Assembly (NCBI RefSeq): GCF_017377505.1
Contig: NZ_JAFREN010000023.1
Coordinates: 45,359 to 109,358, forward strand
DNA: 64,000 bases
DNA from: Enterococcus sp. DIV0212c
GTDB taxonomy: Bacteria; Bacillota; Bacilli; Lactobacillales; Enterococcaceae
Direction of reading: 5' to 3'
A model generated the notes under the pieces. The model saw nothing but the letters and a program-made list of their open reading frames with translations. It was not told where the DNA came from and searched no databases. Positions 11,801 to 18,547 of the stretch are shown piece by piece. Every line of letters begins with the position of its first letter. Positions within the stretch are counted from its first letter, which is position 1. A program made the translations under genes and the position numbers.

Positions 11801-11824
11801 AACAACCTTTGTTCTGTTTTTCAT
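2822..11824 (-). CDS. Giant 3000-residue multi-module LRR protein with C-terminal WxL domain
   Basis: A secreted surface protein. It has a signal peptide (cleavage after VQA, residue ~30) and an N-terminal domain (~30-410) shared with the LRR proteins at 12006 and 30867. A ~100-residue linker domain follows, then eight ~292-residue modules. Each module has an FFENQxWII cap, about four to five plant-type LRRs (LTGTIPxxL type) and a ~120-residue domain with IRPFDS, DDHIYTI and YEGKA motifs. The last ~160 residues form a WxL domain (GNWQL and VTWILEDVP), which binds peptidoglycan non-covalently. Usual WxL-LRR proteins, as elsewhere in this window, carry one module. It is probably an adhesin; the ligand is unknown. 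The start is ATG after AGGAGG. Modules 4 and 5 are nearly identical, so slippage or assembly collapse is possible. Confidence 0.92.
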   Translation of the reverse strand: MKNRTKVVFKLLFCLLFSSFFVLKSMTVQAEEDVKVGDCFAVVAPDGSISTGSIFNPDKPTIKAVYQGNFPLADIKKNDGSLYFGKYSTPIKYGAGTYFYYNNMGKYNNRSLSLKISHITGGSGINADFFKNQVFNGGGLSQTFISGDKAAGYGTTSYQLVYTDTKTPVENIYVELSNLIINENYRNPNGTFGFDSIGVEGIKKVYLQTYDNSSLVFNGAYIDTGNSSDFNSRTTLRTTHQKTGKGVSQNLYTYVFDNKNPLVIGTYSPSNNYISHMLLYDPSIKSIGEPIYTSPTVEGKKTESFTASYTVRQNLINTYSKNFPSSLSVILEDKEKVFTSLDSTRVQLFNNKDTEITSQVNVESIGSNKLKITLPKTLLEELGTNTIRMEVSVDKINISKAISLFNSTTGTVKLPLTTYNITQRQTDIQSESSAASAEVTPAISATPVDTKTILGSSTKDLNINKLLKDTVSNIPGDKVKVVGLVAEKVFDRNRREYIDVKIQSELIPQLTKIISVPVTVVDEIVKASFFENQAWIVDEIEYQLRPKTMNRDLYLSDLIKITEIALFPKEDEYKGQLVPKNIRYLRNLESLRVLDGKMVGVLPKELGELTKLKQLRINGNTFTGEIPESLGNLSELEILIISHNGLTGTVPEVLTKLPKLSILFLNNNKLVGQLPKFKDNMTSFYIHNNQITHNSNKVPSFIQSTENNQTTTTFLEDLSLNGNKEINLKGSNLTVRPFDSTSSTYFNLHAVANGTTESLYDDHIYTIKNQDGIVYEGKANKNVSFPHKKGSVYTAILDQADQNPNNVLTIKTINDDLITSAFFENQSWIINNLNDQLKPKKIDVDVYPEDLDKIKQVNTDAKRPFNGQHIPKNINALKNLELLHLRNTKMSGSLPVELGDLTKMKDLRIFDNSFTGGIPDSLTKLKNIEYLYLDGNGLTGTIPTGLETLPKLHSLYLDDNKLVGQVPDFGENFKILQLGNTQLTYNAEKVPSFMESATNLGIGNTFISSLSLKGNEKIEIKAGEPTIRPFDSESTSYFNLHALKGSNAEQLYDDHIYTIKTQNGVVYEGKAGKNVSFQHKKGAIYTVILDKADKNPKNVFKVTPVEIAVITSAFFENQSWIIDNINDQLKPQKIDVDVYPEDLEKITQVHTDAKRPFKGQHIPKNIKALKNLEVLYLSNAEISGSLPVELGELTKMKDLRVFDNSLTGEIPESLGNLKELRYLLVSNNLLTGTVPEVLTTLPNMHSIYLNGNKFVGQLPKFRDNMITFYSHNNQITYNSNEVPSFIQSAQHNMTTSTFIAGLSLNGNEKINIKEGESTIRPFDSASSSYFNLHALKGANVEQLYDDHIYTIKTQNGVVYEGKAGKNVSFQHEKGAVYTVILDKADKNPKNVFKVTPVEIAIITSAFFENQSWIINNINDQLKPKKIDVDVYPEDLEKIKQVNTDAKRPFNGQHIPKNINALKNLELLYLRNTLMTGSLPKELGSLTKMKDLRIFNNTFTGGIPESFTNLKEVENLILDENGLTGTIPSGLGALPKLNSLYLEKNKLVGQIPDFGENFKTIQVGNTQLTYNAEKVPSFMESATNLGIAETFISTLSLKGNGQIQVQAGYTISPFDKSANSYFDLHAYSATKGKQSLYDDHIYTIKNKDEIVYEGKANENVSFTHKSGANYTVILDKAEQNPKNVFTIKSVESDLVTSNFFENQSWIINNINDQLKPKKIDVDVYMSDLEKIKQVNTDAKRPFNGQHIPKNINALKNLELLYLRNTLMTGSLPKELGSLTKMKDLRIFNNTFTGGIPESFTNLKEVENLILDENGLTGTIPSGLATLPKLHSLYLEKNKLVGQIPDFGENFKTIQVGNTQLTYNAEKVPSFMESATNLGIGNTFISGLSLQGNKAINIKAGELTIRPFDSASSSYFNLHALKGSNVEQLYDDHIYTIKTQEGVVYEGKADKNVSFQHKKGADYTVILDKADKNPKNVFKVTPVELEVITSEFFENQSWIIDEVNKQLNPKQIDQDVYLSDLAEITTIDTGMSSKGTKGQFIPQNIDALTNLTDLILMEAKMVGSLPTEIGNLTKLKNLKLMGNTFTGGIPESLGNLSELRQLYLVNSNLTGTIPEELAALPNLEWMALIANKFVGQVPTFRENMKALYINNTQLTYNSAQVPSFITSAENFDYKNTFIEGLTLKGKDSLTVKAHDPVIRPFDSASPTYFDLHATQTEGKSQTLYDEHIYTIKNQEGMVLYEGKADENVEIPHKKETTYTVVLDKADQNPNNIVKIKSVDIEPVKSEFFENQSWIIDNINDQLQPKKIDHDVYLSDLEEITVINPGSNSTVTEGQFIPKNISALKNLKILLLSNAKMSGKLPKELGDLTNMQDLRIFGNNFTGEIPESLENLSEMETLLLSNNGLTGTIPEGLAKLSKLHTLFLNGNQLVGQLPKLREKMKILSINNNQITDNSNEIPSYIHSATTAIFTSTFISTLSLQGNETIEIKEGEPTIRPFDSEVSSYFNLHALNGENVEQLYDDHIYTIKTQEGVVYEGKADKNVSFRHKKGAIYTVILDQADKNPKNVFNVTPVELEIITSEFFENQSWIINEINKQLRPKQIDQDVYLSDLAAITLINPGFPSKVTEGQRVPKNIDALKNLTDLLLMDAKMVGSLPNELGNLTKLKDLRIYGNTFTGEIPESLGNLSNLETLYLVNNGLTGSIPEGLAALPKLSWLSVAHNKLVGQVPIFRDNMKGFTINHNQLTYNSAQVPSFLISAELSDYQETFVEGLTLRGSEVINIKADESVIRPFDAKSSSYFLLHVYSATGKPQLLHNDHIYTIKNPEGTILYEGKADKNVEIPHKKGTAYTVVLDKADQNPNNVITVNSKIPELKLNSIPDKLSFSISSKSNHRKPVKPTGGHASVFDNRGKGNWQLSILPSELVSGKRKLVGEYHYVDDKGTGNTIVTGQKVLIESGASDEANEVTSISEKWTDEQGLHYTVNQSNYLGNYKGSVTWILEDVPKQ
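3225..10245 (-). repeat. Eight tandem ~875-bp coding repeats in the giant LRR gene
   Basis: The conserved FFENQ-W segment recurs near 4085, 4965, 5850, 6725, 7600, 8475, 9350 and 10230, so the period is 875-887 bp. Each unit encodes a cap, LRRs and a beta-rich linker domain. The units near 6180-6700 and 7050-7580 are almost identical at the DNA level, which implies recent duplication or gene conversion. The outermost units are the most divergent. Confidence 0.9.
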
Positions 11825-12005
11825 ATATTTTTCCTCCTATTTCCCATCAGGGATATTCCTTTTAGGTTTTTTCATTTTTTTACTGATTCAATGGATACCA
11901 AGCATTGAACGACATGTTTTTATTCGTTCTACAATATTGAGAGCTAGTCTATAATTTTGATAATCCACAGTTTAACTTGGTTAAAAAACTCAAAAAATGT
12001 CTATT

Positions 12006-14852
12006 CTAATTTGAAGTAGGCACATCTTCCAAGGTCCATGTAACGCTACCTTTGTAATTCCCTAGATAATTTGAACCATTCATTGTATATTGCAATCCTC
12101 GTTTTCCATTCCATTTATCTGATACTGGGATTCGTTCATTTTCAGCATCGCTAATACCTTTTTCGATGAAGGCTTTTTGGTCGGTGATGATACTTGTTTC
12201 CGTTCCACTTGAATTAATGTAGCTGTATTCACCTTTGAGTGTTTTTGTTTCAGACTCCAATAGACTAGGTGTAATCCCTAATTTCCAATTCCCTTCATCA
12301 CGGTTATCAAACACAGCAAGAGCCCCAATCATCTCTACTGGTTTTTTCAAGTCATTGCCTAGCGCAATGTCAAAAGCTAAGGCAGAAGGAATGGTTTCTA
12401 ATTTTAGTTCAGGAATCTTAGTTTTTACGATACATTGATTGTTCGGATTCAACGCTGCATTATCTAAAATAACGGTGTAACCTATACCTTTTGCATAAGG
12501 GATTGCCTGCTCTTTATCCCAATATCCCTCGTAAAGTATCTCGTTGGTTGCTTCATTTAAAATCGTGTAGGTATGCCCATCAACTAAAGGGATTTCTTCC
12601 TCTCCAAGCGCATGCAAATTAAAATAGCCTTGATCTACTTCATCAAATGGTTTAATCATGCTTATGTCCTTACCTTTAATACTAATCGCATTTTTTGCGG
12701 TTAGCTGTAACCCTTGGATAAACGTGTCCTCGTAATAAGCATTTGGACCTGTTAAAAAACTTGGTATCTTCTCTGAATTGATCGTTAGTTGATTTTTAGC
12801 TACGCTTATTTCTGCAAACGCATCATTAAAATAAGGTAATTCGCCGATAAAATCATTTTCTGACACGTTTAGTTTAGTTAGATTTTCTAAAGAGGTTAGG
12901 CTTGTTGGGATTTTCCCTGTTAATTTATTTGACTTAAGATTCAGCGTTTCAAGAGTCTCTATCTCAGCAAAACTTTCTGGAATTCCACCTGTAAAAATGT
13001 TCCCATTAAGTATCAATGCTCGAACTTTACTTAGTTGTCCTAACTCTTTAGGAAGATTGCCAGAAAATTGTGTATTCACGAGAGACAATGTTTCAAGATT
13101 TCGAATATGATAAATATTTTTAGGAATAAATTGGCCTTTTATTCCATCATCAGCGCTCGTTATCGTAATATTAGTAAGTTTGTTTAAATCAGACATATAT
13201 AGATTTTTACCAACTTGCTTGGGTGTCAATTGTTCATTTATATTATCAATAAGCCAAGATTGATTCTCAAAAAATGATGGCATGACCAAATCATCCGTCA
13301 CATTTATAGGAACAGTGATTGTTTTTATTAGTTCTGGTAATCGTTGACTTTGGATTTGAACAGCCACCGAATCTTTTTTTACTGTATCAAATTTTTTTTC
13401 TTCGGTGAAACCAATAATTGAGACCTTATCTTCTGGAAGATTGCTCGTTATATTTTTGACTAGTTCGTTTAAATCTAAGTCTTTGGTCGAACTGCCAATG
13501 GGTACCGTTTGTGGTACAGCATCTGCCGCTAAACGAGCTTCAATCGACATTTCACCTAAACTTTCTTCCGTTTCTATTTTTTCTCCATTGTTTTCTCTAA
13601 TAGTATAAGCAGTTAGAGGCAGTTTAATCAGACCACTTGAAGCATCGTATAAACTTAGTACTTTTTCTAGTGCTAATTTATCTGTATCTAATTGAATACT
13701 GACATTGTTACTCTTCAATTCTCTTAACAGACTAGACGGCAACGAAATGCTGACTTTATTCGCGGATAGGTTTCTAATAATCGCCCGTTGTGTAAGGTCT
13801 CTCTTTTCTCGATCAAATAATTGAATTGCTGCTGACTCAATCGTTGAGAAAATCTTCTCTTTATCTTCGACTACGATAGTGACATAATCTGGATAGTATT
13901 GATCGTAGGTACTGGATAATGGCTGATTGATCGTGTAACTCCCACGAAAATCTTGAGAATTACTCTTTCCTTCTATCAACGGAGCATTATAAGTCGGCAC
14001 CCCTGGAACAGGAACTGAACTTGAAAAAATATTAAAGCTCGTATTGTAGGCAAAAGCTGAATAGATTCCTATCGTCATCGGTAAATTATTATCAGAAACC
14101 ACAACAAAACTTTGTGGAATTAACGCGCTAAAGGCTGGACTTAGGACAGCTTTGATAAGATTTCTACCTGTGATATTCCCTGTCATGTTGGTTAGTTTTG
14201 AATCCATTCCATTTTTATCTGTTTTTTGCAGGTAAACTTTTTTCAAGCCATCTATACCAAACGTATCGTAGGAATGATTCGGTGCAACTTGACTTGTTGC
14301 TTGATGATTGTAGATTATTTGAGGAAATTCAAGATAGACATCCTTAACAACTTCTTTTGTATCAGTATACACAAGCTGATATGAAATCATTCCTTCACCA
14401 GATTCTACATCTCTATTCATTGTAGATTGATTGATCGATCCATCCAAATTTAGCTGTACCACATAAGATAGTACGAGATCGGATGAGGCTGGCCCTACCA
14501 AATAATCAATTTTTAAAGACAACCCACGATTTAAATGAGTGCCGACATTGTTATAGTAGAAGAATTCCCCTTTTTTATATTTTTGTTTCTTTCCATAACT
14601 CGTAAAGTATGGTTTTCCAGTGCTATCGGTGATATCTGACAACAAAGACTCCCATGTCCCTTGATATTCCGGTCGAATCGTCCGCTTGTCTGGATAAAAA
14701 ATAGTTCCAGACGTTACCTCTCCATCTGGGGCTACTTCTGTAAAATAATCAGATGGGGAATCTGCGGATACAGATAAACTATTTATTAAAAATAAGCTTG
14801 TGAGAAGTAGGAAGTAGAATGAGACTATATGTATTTTAATGCTGTTTTTCAC
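12006..14852 (-). CDS. Single-module LRR surface protein with C-terminal WxL domain, locus A
   Basis: 948 residues, GTG start (14850-14852) behind GGAGGAAT. It has a signal peptide ending near SVSA and an N-terminal domain (~30-430) with VAPDG, SGTIF and IRPEYQG motifs, shared with the giant protein and the locus B LRR protein. A linker follows, then one FFENQSW cap with plant-type LRRs, a PFDE/YTIL domain and a WxL domain (GNWKL, VTWTLEDVP). It should be exported and held to peptidoglycan through the WxL domain, with help from the DUF916 protein encoded upstream. The likely role is adhesion or surface-complex assembly (inference). It lies between the DUF916 gene and the giant LRR gene, with a terminator-like hairpin before it, so its expression may be partly uncoupled from the core operon. 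Confidence 0.9.
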   Translation of the reverse strand: MKNSIKIHIVSFYFLLLTSLFLINSLSVSADSPSDYFTEVAPDGEVTSGTIFYPDKRTIRPEYQGTWESLLSDITDSTGKPYFTSYGKKQKYKKGEFFYYNNVGTHLNRGLSLKIDYLVGPASSDLVLSYVVQLNLDGSINQSTMNRDVESGEGMISYQLVYTDTKEVVKDVYLEFPQIIYNHQATSQVAPNHSYDTFGIDGLKKVYLQKTDKNGMDSKLTNMTGNITGRNLIKAVLSPAFSALIPQSFVVVSDNNLPMTIGIYSAFAYNTSFNIFSSSVPVPGVPTYNAPLIEGKSNSQDFRGSYTINQPLSSTYDQYYPDYVTIVVEDKEKIFSTIESAAIQLFDREKRDLTQRAIIRNLSANKVSISLPSSLLRELKSNNVSIQLDTDKLALEKVLSLYDASSGLIKLPLTAYTIRENNGEKIETEESLGEMSIEARLAADAVPQTVPIGSSTKDLDLNELVKNITSNLPEDKVSIIGFTEEKKFDTVKKDSVAVQIQSQRLPELIKTITVPINVTDDLVMPSFFENQSWLIDNINEQLTPKQVGKNLYMSDLNKLTNITITSADDGIKGQFIPKNIYHIRNLETLSLVNTQFSGNLPKELGQLSKVRALILNGNIFTGGIPESFAEIETLETLNLKSNKLTGKIPTSLTSLENLTKLNVSENDFIGELPYFNDAFAEISVAKNQLTINSEKIPSFLTGPNAYYEDTFIQGLQLTAKNAISIKGKDISMIKPFDEVDQGYFNLHALGEEEIPLVDGHTYTILNEATNEILYEGYWDKEQAIPYAKGIGYTVILDNAALNPNNQCIVKTKIPELKLETIPSALAFDIALGNDLKKPVEMIGALAVFDNRDEGNWKLGITPSLLESETKTLKGEYSYINSSGTETSIITDQKAFIEKGISDAENERIPVSDKWNGKRGLQYTMNGSNYLGNYKGSVTWTLEDVPTSN

Positions 14853-14892
14853 TTACTATTCCTCCATCATTCTCTTTTAATTGGTCATTTTG

Positions 14893-14954
14893 TTGTTCCA
14901 ATTGCAGTAATTTCTAAATGTTTTAACACTTTGGAATTATTGCAATTGGAACAA
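14893..14954 (-). other. 20-bp inverted repeat between the DUF916 and LRR genes
   Basis: Arms 14893-14912 and 14935-14954 (TTGTTCCAATTGC...) pair with one mismatch around a 22-nt loop. There is no U-tract on the minus strand, so it is not a normal terminator. It lies in the leader of the LRR gene and may be an mRNA stability or attenuation element. Confidence 0.5.
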
Positions 14955-15022
14955 AAATACTTCATTTATTTTAGTTCCTCTTTGATTGTCTAAAATACAA
15001 ATAACAAATGTTTCATAGTAAA

Positions 15023-15088
15023 AATAACGGAGAAAAAAGAACGACCTTATGATTTTGATTGTCACTTCACTTTTTCTCCGTCGTTATT
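15023..15088 (-). terminator. Terminator or attenuator after the locus A DUF916 gene
   Basis: Arms 15071-15088 and 15023-15037 pair over ~15 bp with a 3-nt bulge. On the minus strand they are followed by TTTTTAC. One arm overlaps the DUF916 stop codon. It could separate the LPXTG-WxL-DUF916 core from the LRR genes. Confidence 0.55.
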
Positions 15089-16190
15089 ATTTCTTCTCTT
15101 TTTCTGGCTTTACTTTACGTTTTCTTTGTTGTGCTTGTTTTTTAGCTTGTTGTTTTCTCTTCATCGCAGCTTTCCGTTTTTTATTACTGATTGCTTTGAT
15201 AATTAATAGAATAACAATAACTAAAGACACCACAATTGCCGCAATTATGCCACCGATCATCCAGTAATTTGGTGCTTTTACTAATTCAACCGCTTCATCA
15301 TTTAATTTTTTACTTTCTTTTGCAGTAATTTCAAAGTCTTTTTTGAATGTCCATTCGTCATCTTTATTGCTGGCTACTAAATTCATTGTGTACTTTCCAG
15401 CAACTAGTTCTTGATTGTCCCAGTTGATTGGGAAATCAAAGTTTGAGTTTGGTGCCATATCCATTGCTTCTTTTGTTGTTTCGTGCAGGATTTCTGTTGA
15501 CCCTTTTTTACTGACTTTAGCTACAACTTTCAATCCGTTAAGGAATGTTGGTTTTGTATTTTGAAGATTGGCTGTAACTGACGTCCGATAATTGATCAAG
15601 CTTGGTTTGATATCATTTAATGTCATTTCTGGTGCAATTTTTTCGTCATTTTCTCTTAATTGTAAACCAACGACCATCGCATATTTATTCGTGATCTGGA
15701 CACCACTTGATTGTTTGCTTTTGTCTTCTTTTTCTTCTTTGTTAATATAAAATCCGCCGACAATTCTTCCTGGAATTTCTTCTTTTGGCATTTCTAATTT
15801 AAAGATTACTTCTTTTTTCTCAAAAGGGGCGACTGTTACTTTTTGTGCTTTTGAAAGGATTTTTGTTATAGGATACTTTAAGGTTGAATCGATTTCACGA
15901 TCTTTTTCACTGAAATCGATCACACCATTTTGGTTCGTCGTTGCAACATTCGGTACAACGTTTATATTAATTTCTTTGTCTCCTGAGTTGGTAACATTTA
16001 AAACGAGTTCTTGCTTGTCACCTGGTTTTACTTTTAAATCAAAATAAGATTGTGATTTATCAATTTGATTTTCTGGTATTTTCGCACTGACTGAATAGTC
16101 CATGTCAGCAGCCATAGCTTGTGGTGTGAATAGGGTTAGCAAGATGATTAAGCTAAGTAAACTGTAAAAACTTTTTTTCATGTGTTGCAT
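15087..16190 (-). CDS. WxL-interacting membrane protein (DUF916/DUF3324), locus A
   Basis: 367 residues. It has a signal peptide (ends near AMAA) and two extracellular beta domains of the DUF916 (peptidoglycan-binding) and DUF3324 (host-binding) kind, with motifs IPENQIDKSQSYFDL and MAPNSNFDFPI. One membrane helix (~312-336) and a very basic cytoplasmic tail rich in Lys, Arg and Gln follow. Family members sit in the membrane, bind WxL proteins and help display them at the wall. The start ATG has AGGAGG 7 nt upstream. Paralogues are at 33602 and 49001, with a more distant one at 52952. It follows the four WxL genes; a long hairpin lies in the gap upstream. Confidence 0.93.
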   Translation of the reverse strand: MQHMKKSFYSLLSLIILLTLFTPQAMAADMDYSVSAKIPENQIDKSQSYFDLKVKPGDKQELVLNVTNSGDKEININVVPNVATTNQNGVIDFSEKDREIDSTLKYPITKILSKAQKVTVAPFEKKEVIFKLEMPKEEIPGRIVGGFYINKEEKEDKSKQSSGVQITNKYAMVVGLQLRENDEKIAPEMTLNDIKPSLINYRTSVTANLQNTKPTFLNGLKVVAKVSKKGSTEILHETTKEAMDMAPNSNFDFPINWDNQELVAGKYTMNLVASNKDDEWTFKKDFEITAKESKKLNDEAVELVKAPNYWMIGGIIAAIVVSLVIVILLIIKAISNKKRKAAMKRKQQAKKQAQQRKRKVKPEKEKK

Positions 16191-16287
16191 TTGGTTTCCT
16201 CCTATGTAGTATAAATTGAGGCATTATGTGTAAGTATAGTTGAAATATTTAGACTTACTTCTATTAGAATAAATGATTCTCATAGTT

Positions 16288-16370
16288 GCTAACCTTAGTA
16301 TCTGACTAAGAAGTACTTTATCTAATGATAGACTTTGTACTTCTCGGTCAATATATCTAAGGTGATTAGC
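16288..16370 (-). other. Long imperfect hairpin between WxL and DUF916 genes
   Basis: Arms 16288-16316 and 16337-16370 pair over about 28 positions with small bulges (GCTAA-CCTTAG against CTAAGG-TTAGC; GAAGTAC against GTACTTC). There is no U-tract. A second small perfect hairpin (ATCTAAGC) lies at 16387-16410. The remainder of the 239-bp gap shows nothing else. A processing or stability element is possible. Confidence 0.5.
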
Positions 16371-16429
16371 TAATGCTCTTTGATACATCTAAGCTATAAG
16401 TTGCTTAGATTAATTATTCCTTTAACCTT

Positions 16430-17140
16430 TTAATTCCCTTTAGGAGCTGCTTCAAGATTCCAGTAGACAGTTGTTGAATATTCAGTATTAGCTTTTGCTG
16501 TCCCTCCTAGAATAGCGAGTTTGATCTTAGGATTTGTTTTATTTTCGTCTGTTACTTCTGAATTCTTCCATGAAAGCATCCAAGTTCCTTCACCAGTACC
16601 TTTAGTTGCACTCATGATTGGTTTAAATGAACTACCTAGAGTTACGCTTTGTGCTACTGGTTTTGTGACAGAGTTACCTGTACTTGCTGTAACCGCTTCT
16701 CCATCGTTTAATGACAACGCGGCTCCTTTTAGTTCGAACTGACCATTGGCACTCTTAAAATCATCTGCCTTTACAGATAATGTCCAACCTTCTGAAGATC
16801 CTCTTACATCAGTAACTTGCGCGTAAGGATTAGTGTTGACAGCATACTCAGCTTGATCAGAACCATTGATGTTGATTTCACCAAAATTAATATTCGGCAC
16901 GCGATCAATGGTCAATACTCCTTTGTTCCCTGTTCCAGGATTATTCTCATCTTCTGGGTCTGTTCCACCAACAGGAGGATGAGTAATTGTTTCATCTCCT
17001 TGTAGCATCTTAATTTTAACTTGAGAATCAGCTCCTGCTGGTTCTCCATCTTTTTCATCAGCCTTTACTTCTAATTGAAGGCTGCCTACCGTTAACAATC
17101 CTAATGCTAGTGAAGTCAATAATAGTGTGTGTGTTTTCAT
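16430..17140 (-). CDS. Secreted WxL-domain protein (type 4), locus A
   Basis: 236 residues. It has a signal peptide (cleavage near VKADE) and a short Pro/Gly-rich linker with PPVGGTDP and NPGTGNKG, then one WxL domain: LTIDRVPNINFG, VTDVRGS-EGWTL, a GTGEGTWML segment, and a final VYWNLEAAP. WxL domains bind peptidoglycan non-covalently. There is no other domain, so it is a wall-coat or complex subunit. Close paralogues in the same operon position are at 35054 (B) and 50044 (C); all three share the DRVPNI and AYxxNxxPY-like features. ATG start with AGGGAGA upstream. Last of the four WxL genes before the DUF916 gene. Confidence 0.9.
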   Translation of the reverse strand: MKTHTLLLTSLALGLLTVGSLQLEVKADEKDGEPAGADSQVKIKMLQGDETITHPPVGGTDPEDENNPGTGNKGVLTIDRVPNINFGEININGSDQAEYAVNTNPYAQVTDVRGSSEGWTLSVKADDFKSANGQFELKGAALSLNDGEAVTASTGNSVTKPVAQSVTLGSSFKPIMSATKGTGEGTWMLSWKNSEVTDENKTNPKIKLAILGGTAKANTEYSTTVYWNLEAAPKGN

Positions 17141-17161
17141 TTTGTTCTCCCTCTTTTATCC

Positions 17162-17839
17162 TTAGTTTTTTGGTGCATTTGTTAAAACCCAAATTAAATC
17201 TGCTTTATATTTACCGATTTTTGCATAAGTTGGAATGGAAAGACGAACTGATTTCTCTTCATCTGCTGTTTTGTCATCCATAAAAACATTTGTGTATGTT
17301 CCCAAACCAGTATCTTTGTCCGCTGAAAATACAACTGAAGCCGCCATTTTATCAATAATAACTTCCTGAGATTTAGGTGGATTAGCCAAATCACCAAACT
17401 TACTGGTAACAGTTCCTGCTGGAATGACTAACTTCCAACCTTTAGCAATTGTATTTTTATTGCCTTCTTCTGTTGACTTAAATTCACCCATAACTACTTG
17501 AACATTCCAACCAGAACCGAGTCCACGTTCATCAATTACTTCTAATCCTAATTTTCGATCTTTTGCAACAATTGCTTTTCCTAATTTACCCATTTCAATT
17601 TTTCCAAAGTTGAAGTCTGAGAGTCCATTAATCGTAAAATCGCCAGACCCAATACCAGGTTTTCCTGGTTCACCAATCGGTTCTTCTGGTTCTGCTCCAC
17701 CACTACCGTTTTCAGGTTTAGTGACTTCCACTTCTGCTATTGACGTTTTACTTGTAGGCGTATCTGCAAAAGCTGTTGCGGTATTTATTAGTAATAGACT
17801 TGCCATACTCATCGTGACTAGTAACTTAACTTTTCGCAT
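17162..17839 (-). CDS. Secreted WxL-domain protein (type 3), locus A
   Basis: 225 residues with a signal peptide (AFADT) and an acidic Gly/Pro linker (EPEEPIGEPG). The WxL domain contains FTINGLSDFNFG, VIDERGLGSGWNV, a GDLANPP motif and a terminal LIWVLTNAP. The start is ATG 17839 (MRKVK), which has GGAAGGAA upstream. An in-frame ATG at 17872 overlaps the previous gene's stop and lacks a ribosome site. Paralogues of this type are at 35762 (B) and 50786 (C). The WxL domain of the M60 protein at 27992 belongs to the same subtype. Probably translated with its neighbours from one operon mRNA. Confidence 0.88.
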   Translation of the reverse strand: MRKVKLLVTMSMASLLLINTATAFADTPTSKTSIAEVEVTKPENGSGGAEPEEPIGEPGKPGIGSGDFTINGLSDFNFGKIEMGKLGKAIVAKDRKLGLEVIDERGLGSGWNVQVVMGEFKSTEEGNKNTIAKGWKLVIPAGTVTSKFGDLANPPKSQEVIIDKMAASVVFSADKDTGLGTYTNVFMDDKTADEEKSVRLSIPTYAKIGKYKADLIWVLTNAPKN

Positions 17840-17864
17840 TAAAAATTTCCTTCCGTGTTTACGC

Positions 17865-18545
17865 TTAATCATTTACAACTGGTGCAGCACTGATTGTCCA
17901 TGTGATTGCTGCTTTGTATTTACCAAGCAAGTTTCCGCCTGGGATTGTTAATTCTACTTCCTCTGCCCAATCATTGATCCAAGAACCGTTTCCTTTGCCC
18001 TCAGTTGCAAATATAATTTTTGATGCAGCATCTTTACCGATAACTGTTCCTGCTGCATTTGCTGCTACTGGCGGATTGTCTGTGTCCCCATCAGCTCTTG
18101 TGTAGAATGTTCCTGCTGGTACAGTAATGTATGCACCTCTTAAGATTTGTGTTTCTTTTTTCTCTTCTGTAAAATCAGTAATTTGCGCATGAACTTCCCA
18201 ACCTTTTGCTGATCCTTGTTTATCGGTTACTTGGATACCAATTGTTTCGCCAGCTGGAACCTTTACGTTTGTTTTTGTTTCTCCACCTTTGATCTCTGCT
18301 GACTCAAACGCAAATTTAGAAACAGCATCAATTACTAAAGGACCTTTATTACCTGATTCTGGTTTAACTGGTTTAGTTTCATCCACTGGAGGATTTGTTT
18401 CAGCTGGATCAGCTGGTGTAAATTCAAACGTTGCCTGTGAACCTGCTACTAGTGGATTTTTTTCATCTGCATGTGCCGCATTTGCCCCTGCCACTAATAA
18501 CGCCCCTAAAATAACCGTACTACTTAAAATAATTGTCTTTTTCAT
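17865..18545 (-). CDS. Secreted WxL-domain protein (type 2), locus A
   Basis: 226 residues. The signal peptide ends near AAHADE, followed by a Pro-rich linker (NPPVDETKPVKPE) and a WxL domain with LVIDAVSKFAF, VTDKQGSAKGWEV, GNGSWINDW and AITWTISAAP. The first WxL motif reads WEV, a conservative variant. The start ATG lies 2 nt after the stop of the preceding WxL gene, with AGGAG inside that gene's end, so translational coupling is likely. The counterpart in locus B is at 36463; locus C lacks a clear type-2 gene. Confidence 0.88.
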   Translation of the reverse strand: MKKTIILSSTVILGALLVAGANAAHADEKNPLVAGSQATFEFTPADPAETNPPVDETKPVKPESGNKGPLVIDAVSKFAFESAEIKGGETKTNVKVPAGETIGIQVTDKQGSAKGWEVHAQITDFTEEKKETQILRGAYITVPAGTFYTRADGDTDNPPVAANAAGTVIGKDAASKIIFATEGKGNGSWINDWAEEVELTIPGGNLLGKYKAAITWTISAAPVVND

Positions 18546-18547
18546 TT

